DNA of 64,000 nucleotides from Rusavskia elegans. Taxonomy: Eukaryota > Ascomycota > Lecanoromycetes > Teloschistales > Teloschistaceae. The translations under genes were made by a program, and so were the position numbers. The notes under the pieces are model-generated. The model did no database searches, was not told where the DNA came from, and saw only the letters and a list, made by a program, of their open reading frames with translations. Shown in pieces: positions 57,167 to 64,000 of this stretch. Each line of letters opens with the position of its first letter. Positions within the stretch are counted from its first letter, which is position 1. The stretch lies in contig SAUG01000070.1 of the NCBI GenBank assembly GCA_011316305.1, positions 124,001 to 188,000 on the forward strand, in the 5' to 3' direction.

Positions 57167-58099
57167 TTAGAGCATGAGAGCCAGAGCGGCAAGGCCAATG
57201 GCAGCACCACTGAAGGTGACCAGCGAGGCACCACCGACGAAAGGTGCTGGAGAACCTCCGTTGAAGGTACCGTTAGAGGTTGCAACTGGGGGAACGCCGG
57301 AGGCCACACCAGTGGGGACTTGAATCTGTCCATCGGAGATCTGGCTGGCACCAGCAACGGTTGTGGGTGCCTGGACTTGTCCATCGGAGATCTGGCTGAC
57401 AGGGGCAGCGACTGAGGTGGGTGCTTGGATTTGGCCGTCGGAGATCTGGCTAACGGGGGAAGCGACTGAGGTGGGTGCTTGGATTTGGCCGTCGGAGATC
57501 TGGCTAACGGGGGAAGCGACTGAGGTGGGTGCTTGGATTTGGCCGTCGGAGATCTGGCTAACGGGGGAAGCGACTGAGGTGGGTGCTTGGATTTGGCCGT
57601 CGGAGATCTGGCTAACGGGGGAAGCGACTGAGGTGGGTGCTTGGATTTGGCCGTCGGAGATCTGGCTAACGGGGGAAGCGACTGAGGTGGGTGCTTGGAT
57701 TTGGCCGTCGGAGATCTGGCTAACGGGGGAAGCGACTGAGGTGGGTGCTTGGATTTGGCCGTCGGAGATCTGGCTAACGGGGGAAGCGACTGAGGTGGGT
57801 GCTTGGATTTGGCCGTCGGAGATCTGGCTAACGGGGGAAGCGACTGAGGTGGGTGCTTGGATTTGGCCGTCGGAGATCTGGCTGACGGGGGAAGCGACCG
57901 AGGTGGGTGCTTGGATCTGGCCGTCGGAGATCTGACTGACGGGAGAAGCAGCTGAAGTGGGTGCTTGAATCTGACCGTCGGTGATCTGGCTCACGACGGC
58001 GGTGGAGACAGCTGTGACTTGGCCATCGGCTTGTTGACCCTGGGCGGAAACGGCGGCAGCAAAGGCCAAGGTGACGAGGACGTTCTTTATGGAAGGCAT
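57167..58099 (-). CDS. PIR-repeat cell-wall protein with GPI-like tail
   Basis: PIR proteins are linked to wall beta-1,3-glucan through the Gln of their repeats. One uninterrupted exon of 310 residues has a signal peptide (about 1-19, [17 protein letters not shown]) and a short leader. It then carries 13 PIR-type units matching SQIxDGQ[IV]Q, ten of them 18-residue copies of [18 protein letters not shown] (residues 55-234). A Ser/Gly linker with one N-glycosylation site (NGT) follows, then a hydrophobic end ([18 protein letters not shown]) preceded by small residues, typical of GPI attachment. Classical yeast PIR proteins lack a GPI tail and end in a four-Cys domain; here no such Cys domain exists. 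The antisense strand of the array is also open, an effect of the repeat. Confidence 0.93.
   Translation of the reverse strand: MPSIKNVLVTLAFAAAVSAQGQQADGQVTAVSTAVVSQITDGQIQAPTSAASPVSQISDGQIQAPTSVASPVSQISDGQIQAPTSVASPVSQISDGQIQAPTSVASPVSQISDGQIQAPTSVASPVSQISDGQIQAPTSVASPVSQISDGQIQAPTSVASPVSQISDGQIQAPTSVASPVSQISDGQIQAPTSVASPVSQISDGQIQAPTSVASPVSQISDGQIQAPTSVAAPVSQISDGQVQAPTTVAGASQISDGQIQVPTGVASGVPPVATSNGTFNGGSPAPFVGGASLVTFSGAAIGLAALALML
57398..57937 (-). repeat. 54-bp coding minisatellite, 10 copies
   Basis: This array encodes the ten 18-residue PIR units. The central copies read as identical at the DNA level, including wobble positions; the first and last few differ slightly (for example GACAGGGGCAGC near 57400 against AACGGGGGAAGC). 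Confidence 0.95.
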
Positions 58100-60083
58100 C
58101 TCGACAGATGGTATTAAGAGTGTGTAGGAGGTGTATGTGGTGTGGGTATTATATGTGTGTGTGTGAGAGCGAATGTCTTGATCTTTGATATGATCAGGAA
58201 GCGACCGTCAGGCAATGCAAATGCGAGATGAAGAAAAGTAAGAGAAAGGGATTTTTGGAGATTTTGTGGGTTGGGATGATGAGAAGGGAGGAAAGGAAAG
58301 GGGAAGAATGCGAGCGAAAGAATTGTTTATCAATTGGCGGCACAGAGAGAGGCACTAGCGTGTAAGGATTTCGGGGGTCAACGAGTGGCAAGGCTCCTAG
58401 CAACCAACCACATCGCCCCTTTCCTGCCACCACTGCAACCTTCGGCCTCCCCATCCCAACCACTTGAAGCGCTACTGTCCTGTTCACCGTCTCCCATTTG
58501 CCAGCCTGGGCCAGGAGAAGATCTCTGCTTATTTCGGGAGCGACCAAAATCCCAATCGTCCGGACGACCGACATCTCCAACCTCCTCCCCAGTTGGACTC
58601 ACCATGAACAACCTGGAGGCACACATGTTTGTGGACCAGGAGCCGCTAGTCGAGCTGGAAGTCGACCCACTTTGATGTCCTCGATTCATCCATTTTGTTG
58701 GATCTGGAAGAAGCAGGAGGGGGCTATGATAGGAACTAGGAAGATCTGCTAAAAGCTGTGCTTAGTCTTACTTGGTAGGTTCGCCCCGCTACTCAGCTAT
58801 ATTGCCGATGGCTTGCATGAATACCTTTCCGTTGATCGTCCATCAGACGGTCCATCAATCATTATTACCAGGCCATATCTCTTCATCTTTCGTCAAACCA
58901 CTCTTCCGCAACGATCAAGCTTCTGGACCTGGGTTTTGATGTGTGCTGCCTTTGGATCCATTTGAATCATCTTGCGATGCGGCGTCTGTGCTTTACCGAG
59001 GTCTCCGCACGCAGTCCGAAACAAAGAGCTGGGGTTATGGACTTGGACGGTAGCCGGCGAGGTCTGCTTTGACGAGAAAATCGCCGCAAAAATGGACGGT
59101 GTCAGCCAGGGAGCCAACTAGCGCGACAGGAGATTGGATCATTTGGATGGGGCTCGAAATCGAACGGCGGGCCAAATCGGTAGCGCCGACCTCCTCGTCA
59201 GACCCGTTCGTTGTTGTTGCTGGGCGTCGCTGGGCGGACCAGGTTAACCGATGATGCGATTCCAGTAGTGTGGAGCTGCCAGCCTGCCACTCTCCTCGTA
59301 CATGATCCGAAACTGTCGTGTGCAGCTGCTTGGCCGACATTGGTGCTGAGGTGCATGATGATGCTGACGACGCTTGAAGCCAAGCCCCCGGATCATGAAG
59401 CACCGTCACGCTCGTCGGGTTTCAAGATTTTCACTCTCTGACAACTGTTGCCATGCGACGAGAGCCTCAGACTATGATATTTCATCGTTTGATGATTTCA
59501 GTGTAATATTCTTACCTTGGCACATGAATTGCGAGCGTCTCGCGGAGTTGCTTCCGGATATCGGGAGGATGCGTGCCGGAATTGCCGAGCTGCTTGCCCA
59601 AGAGAGACTGAAGATTAGATGGATTTTCTAAGAATAGACGAAGGTAGGCAAAGTGGGTGGAGACAGGACTGCAACTTGACCGGTAGCTTATGAGAACACT
59701 TTATGATCATTCAGTCTCGATCACATGAGCCTAACCATGCATGATCCTATCTGCTCATGAGAGAGCAGTATTCGCTGAACCAGCGTATGATACACGACCG
59801 TCTCTCTGATGAGGACCCATAAACCATCATTCCCTCTTCAAGAGTTCCTAATTTCCTAATGCCATCAACTCCAGGGACCCATTATTCCCCGTCTCCAGTT
59901 GCTTTCAGTCGTCAATGGAATACGCAACCGTCGACGGCAGAAGCTCTCGAGCTCTTCCTTGATGCAGCATGCCTCCAGTAATTTTTCAACCAATTCCTAG
60001 GGAAGGCAGCGGAAACGACCGACTCGACCGAGGAACCCACAATAGCTACCTTACGTATTGGGTATACAAGAGTATCAACCCCT
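58100..60083. other. Intergenic, 2 kb
   Basis: This is the promoter of the PIR gene and the 3' flank of the next minus-strand gene. The first 50 bp upstream of the PIR start are TGTG/GTGTG-rich. Frames at 58194..58580, 58378..58689 and 59035..59409 have no family pattern. No gene is called. Confidence 0.45.
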
Positions 60084-61084
60084 TCACAACAGCCATACCG
60101 TAGCTCCCACGATACCTCCGAAGACCCAAATTCCCGACGTTTCGAGGATTCGTTGCGTGGTCCCGGCGCTGGAGGTAGGTGTTGAAGACGATGAAGACGT
60201 GTCAGACTCCGAATCCGTCGTATTTGGTAAGGTACCGTTCAGTGCAATGGTTTCGGTCCCATTGACCGGACCGATGTGAACCAAGCTCTCGTTGAGGTTC
60301 GTTCCGTCTCCAACGACAGAATCCAAGTAGCTCGGATCGTCGTTGTCATCACATCCGCAAGCACTGTACATTGCGCAAAGACATGTCACGGGCAAGCTCA
60401 CGTTTTGATCATCTTGCCGCCTGAGTAGCCGCCTGTCGTCGCTGTCGTCTGTCTTGTTGGCTCTTCTGGTACTGTTGCGGTAGCTGTAGCGATTGGTATA
60501 TGGATAATTGTACGCGCCGTAGAGCCAGATGCCAGGGAAGATGATGGCTGCTGCACCCAATCCTATTGCGACTGGAGCAAGACCGCGAGGTGATCTCCCG
60601 CCTGCTCGATAGGCCGTTGGAGACCCACCACCAAAGTATTTTCCTCCACCGTACGAAGGTTTAGCAGCGGATCCAGTACTGGAACAAACATCAGACAATA
60701 TAGACACGGCCCGGATGCGGTAACTTACTTCGAGCCCCGAGAGCCACTGCCGCCGGAAGAGCCGCTTCCTGAAGTCCCCCTCGAACCAGACGAGGAGCCA
60801 GATGATCCAGAAGATGATGAGGAACCTGACGAACTGCTTCCACTGGAACGGCCGCCGCCGCCGCCACCTCCTCCACCACCACCACCGCTAGAACCACCCC
60901 CACCTCTTCGTTTCGCGAGAGATATTTCCCATCCATCATGACGTTCAGCTAGAGACCTGTCGACAAGCTCAGTATCGGCCTCGGCCTTTCGTCGGAAGAG
61001 CGCATTGTTGGTCGTGGGTACAGATAGAGATGTGGCAACGGAGCTGAAAGTAAGCAATATGGCCGTCGTTGAGAGGAACTTCAT
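60084..61084 (-). CDS. Secreted Gly/Ser-rich membrane protein (DUF7732-like family)
   Basis: Exons 60729..61084 and 60084..60678 give 316 residues. A signal peptide (MKFLSTTAILLTFSSVATS) and a dibasic region (LFRRK) lead to a Gly run and then a Ser/Gly run (RGGGGSSGGGGG, SSSGSSSSSGSSGSSSG). The conserved part follows: KPSYGGGKYFGGG, PRGLAPVAIGLGAAAIIFPG as a membrane segment, WLYGAYNYPYTNRYSYRN, then LPVTCLCAMYSACGCDDN with a CxC...CGCDD pattern. The end (GIWVFGGIVGATVWLL) is hydrophobic, after a Ser/Thr linker, as in GPI-anchored or tail-anchored proteins. I recognise this order from a widespread ascomycete family and believe it is DUF7732; the number is from memory. Function is unknown; surface location is likely. 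Confidence 0.85.
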
Positions 61085-62591
61085 TATGGAAAGACTCCAA
61101 TCGGATATGATTGTCTCTGATGGCAGGTGCGAAGAATAGGGAAGGGCTGGTATGAATGATGATGATGATGTAGCTGTTCAGATTGCGCGGGGAGACGGAG
61201 GTCTATGATTTGGTAGGTGGCGTTCTTTGTTGTAATATGGACGGGAAATGGTTTGTCGCAAAAACAGATGGGCGGATTTTTGTGAGCTGCACACAGCCAA
61301 GACTGCAGGGCTGACCGGTGCTGACTCAGCGTCACAGGGTGTCGTGCAACCAATCATGATCATCTAATCCCGAGACAGCGGTTCGTAGTCGTATCGCCTG
61401 AACACGATATCTTGGCAAGCGGTCATAAGGGTCCACCCACAGGTTTCAAGCACAGTTCTGAGGTAGGGCTGATCGGTCAATATCTGACGTAACTTTACTC
61501 ATTTAAGGTTCTTGCGTTGAACCTAGGTAAGATTTCACGACCGCGCGCTCTGATCTGATTTTGAAAGAGTTAAGATCCATAGTGGCGCATCGTGTCAACG
61601 TTCTTAATTGTGGGAGAATGCGACGAGATTTATAAGATCGATTGCCCAAACGAATTACCGACGGGCAAGACACTGGATGCAGACGTTAATTATTTTCATT
61701 ACGAATATTGTGGGAACAGAACCCTGAGTCAGATGACTGTCAGGGACGACGAATTAGCACATAGTCAGTAAACCGCCGTGCAACTTTGCAGGCAGGCTCA
61801 CTCGAGGGCTTCACCAATGACAGCCATTCGTTGAGACTGGAGATCTGCAAGTTCGACCCTAGTGGAGATTGTGGAATAGGGTCCGAAGGCAAAAGGATTT
61901 TGAAAAGAAAGTAAAAGACGTGACAAGAGGTGGAAGCTAGAGACGCCAGGATGGCGTACGTTCAACCTCTTGGATGGAACAGAAAGACTCCTGGGCATCA
62001 ATACGTGGCAGTTTGTTGGCAGCAAAACCTACCGAGGCTTCTACACATCTTTTATCAAGACGAAAGATCCTTATCTGAAGGCTACCAGAGCGCGCCAAGA
62101 ATTGCCATCCCGCTCATCTTCACCACTTTGGGCGGTCCCAGACTAGTCACCGTCAGCATCTTAGGTCGTCCGGTTCCCCCACACGATTGACTCTCGTGCC
62201 GTGCAACATCGCAGTAGCCCTCTTATATATCTCGCTGAATCCGTTGCGGTCTTGCAAACTGCCATCTCCTCTTTTTTGCCGCTGAGTGCTCCTTCCAACC
62301 CCCAGGGGATTTTGGCTCAGCTACTGTCCGTTGGGATTCGAACAAAAAGTTGCTACATATCTGAGTAGTTAACATTCTTAACGAATCCATTGCTGTTTAC
62401 CTCCATCTCGGCATTTTCTGAGAGTGAAGCGCATGCTTTGAAACTCCAGTCTCCGTCCGATCGATTCAGTACTTGTTCGTCGACCCCGAGTGACCTTCGA
62501 AGCCCTCGATAGCCCGGATCCTCCGAACAAGTGATAGCGATTGCGCACGCGACAGCACCTTCGTGAAGCCTGCCCTCGTTCCGTGGCCGGC
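61085..62591. other. Divergent intergenic region, 1.5 kb
   Basis: It lies between the outward-facing DUF7732-like and MFS genes and holds both promoters. A short ATG repeat at about 61157-61170 is the only simple sequence seen. Confidence 0.5.
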
Positions 62592-64000
62592 ATGCCTTTC
62601 ATCGTGAATCCCTTCAAGAAACAGGACGTTAGTGACTTTACGGGAGTATATACCCCCTTGGCCGATTACCGCCGGCCTTCGTCAACCGATGAGCACAGGG
62701 ACGTCAAGCCCGGAGACCTCGCCAACGAAAAGAAACTCGATGTCTCCCCCAATCCCAGTAACGGCTATAGCGCATATACCATTGACGCTTTGCGTGCAGA
62801 GATTGAATTAGAATCGGCTGCCTCGGGCCATGATACCGCCTACGATCGAAAGTCCAAAGTGATCAACAAGGCCATCACCGATATCGGTATGGGACGATAC
62901 CAATGGAGCCTGTTCGCCCTGTGCGGTTTCGGATGGCTCGCCGACAACATGTGGCTCCAAGGTGTTGCCTTGACTCTACCCTCATTGACCCGAGAATTCG
63001 GCCCGTCCGAAACCCAAGTCCGTTACACCACCTGTGCCCTTTTCATCGGTCTTTGTCTTGGTGCTTCCTTCTGGGGTATTGCTTCAGACGTCATCGGTCG
63101 ACGTCTGGCCTTCAACTTGACTCTCTTCCTTGCTGCCGTCTTCGGCTTGGGCGTAGGAGGCGGAAGTAGCTGGATTGGCGTCTGCGGACTTTACGCAGCT
63201 CTCGGTGTCGGAGTAGGCGGTAATGTACGATTGCTTCTAGCATCTTTACCTACCTTGATGAGATCGAGACGTTACTAATGGACTCTCATAGCTTCCTGTA
63301 GACGGGTATTGAGAAGTCTTTTCGTTCGTTGGTGTGCACCTGCTGATGTTGACGCTTCCCAAGTGCCTTGTTCTTGGAGTTTCTTCCGTTCGCCTCCAGC
63401 GGTCTCCTAACCGGGCTTTCAGTTTGGTGGCCTGTTGGTCAATTGATTGCTTCGCTGGGTAAATTGCAACGCTCCAAGTCGCAATTACAGCAAGCTAACA
63501 AATGTCAAGTCGCGTGGGGGTTTCTTCCGAACTACACGTGCTCGTTGGAACTGGATTCTTGTAACATCAGCGCTCCACCATGCTGTACCAGATCGCAGAA
63601 CCAAGGTTGGAGATATCTGAACCTCACTCTCGGCGCCATGACTTTTGTCATGTTCACTTGTCGGTTCTTCTTGTTCCACCTGTATGAGTCCCCGAAATTC
63701 CTGCTGTCCCAAGGTCGACAACCGGAAGCGGTGGCTGCTGTTCACGGGATCGCATACAAGAACAGAAAGCAAACATGGCTGAGTGTGGACGTCTTGAACG
63801 AGATTGGTGGCACCGTGGCCGCCGTCGAGAAGGAGCACCTCTCCACGGGCGAAATTGTCAAAAGGAACCTCGGAAAGTTCTCCACTCAAAGAATTGGGCC
63901 GCTGTTCGCTACCAAGAAATTGGGCTTGATGAGTACGTCTCTTCTGTTGTACGCCTCAACTTTGGAGGAGGTAGACTCTAGAATTCGAACACCTTGACCA
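62592..64000 (+). CDS. MFS transporter (sugar/organic-ion type, SVOP-like), 5' part
   Basis: It runs off the right edge. Exons 62592..63224, 63292..63305 (14 nt), 63364..63458 and 63510 onward join in phase. The start at 62592 (MPFIVNPFKKQD) follows an in-frame ATG at 62541 that would add 17 residues. After a cytosolic N-terminus: INKAITDIGMGRYQWSLFALCG (helix 1), GWLADNMWLQGVALTLPS, GASFWGIASDVIGRRLAFN with the MFS motif-A loop, GVGVGGNLPVDG, ALFLEFLPFASSGLLTGLS, and YESPKFLLSQGRQPEAV, the usual central-loop PESPR-like block. LFATKKLGL precedes helix 7. These are hallmarks of fungal SVOP/sugar-type carriers; the substrate is unknown. A further intron probably begins near 63931 (GTACGT). Confidence 0.9.

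Noticed and set aside
57363..57935. Open plus-strand frame of 190 codons with a [13 protein letters not shown] repeat
   Set aside because: It is the antisense of the PIR minisatellite. A 54-bp repeat is a multiple of three, so any stop-free unit stays open along the array.

Overview
This window is nuclear DNA of a filamentous ascomycete (Pezizomycotina). The genes are broken by short introns of about 45-90 bp with GT..AG ends and CTGAC/CTAAC-type branch sites. The gene content is typical of moulds: two Zn2Cys6 regulators, a HET-domain protein, an NCS1 purine/cytosine permease, a PIR-repeat wall protein, a LicD/MNN4-like protein and a DOMON-cytochrome b561 protein. I cannot place it more narrowly from sequence alone. 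Exon borders below were worked out by hand from splice sites, reading phase and remembered family patterns. They were not checked by alignment or RNA data.

Left part (1-20 kb). The 5' half of an epsin/ENTH trafficking protein runs off the left edge. It is followed by HMG-CoA reductase (rate-limiting for ergosterol and isoprenoids), a small lysine/glutamate-rich nuclear-type protein, nicotinamidase (NAD salvage) divergent from the tiny mitochondrial import subunit Tom6, a 930-residue Zn2Cys6 regulator, a 5-kb stretch with no recognisable gene, and L-rhamnonate dehydratase.

Middle (20-47 kb). This is mostly housekeeping. Nup85 (nuclear pore) is divergent from an ADIP/SSX2IP-like coiled-coil protein. 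Then come a small conserved Cys protein, a 3.3-kb gap, a DOMON plus cytochrome b561 membrane protein, the polarisome scaffold Spa2, and an NCS1 permease. A Snf2 ATPase of ERCC6L2 type is divergent from exosome subunit Rrp41. A cyclophilin with a mitochondrial presequence ahead of a second, cytosolic start follows, and then a HET-domain (heterokaryon incompatibility type) protein.

Right part (47-64 kb). A second Zn2Cys6 regulator is followed by a minus-strand run of surface or secretory genes: a LicD/MNN4-like protein, a monocarboxylate-type MFS carrier, a PIR-repeat protein with a GPI-like tail built on a 54-bp minisatellite, and a secreted Gly/Ser-rich membrane protein. A second MFS transporter runs off the right edge.

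I saw no rRNA, CRISPR, complete transposon or convincing tRNA. The most unusual signals are the 10 x 54-bp coding minisatellite, a probable GC-AG intron plus an unresolved phase break in the LicD gene, a 21-bp arm hairpin inside a HET-gene intron, an exact 21-bp repeat shared by two places 13.5 kb apart, a 16-bp inverted repeat upstream of SPA2, and a SEC-C-like cysteine knuckle inside the Snf2 protein. I found no strong case for a wholly new multi-gene system.
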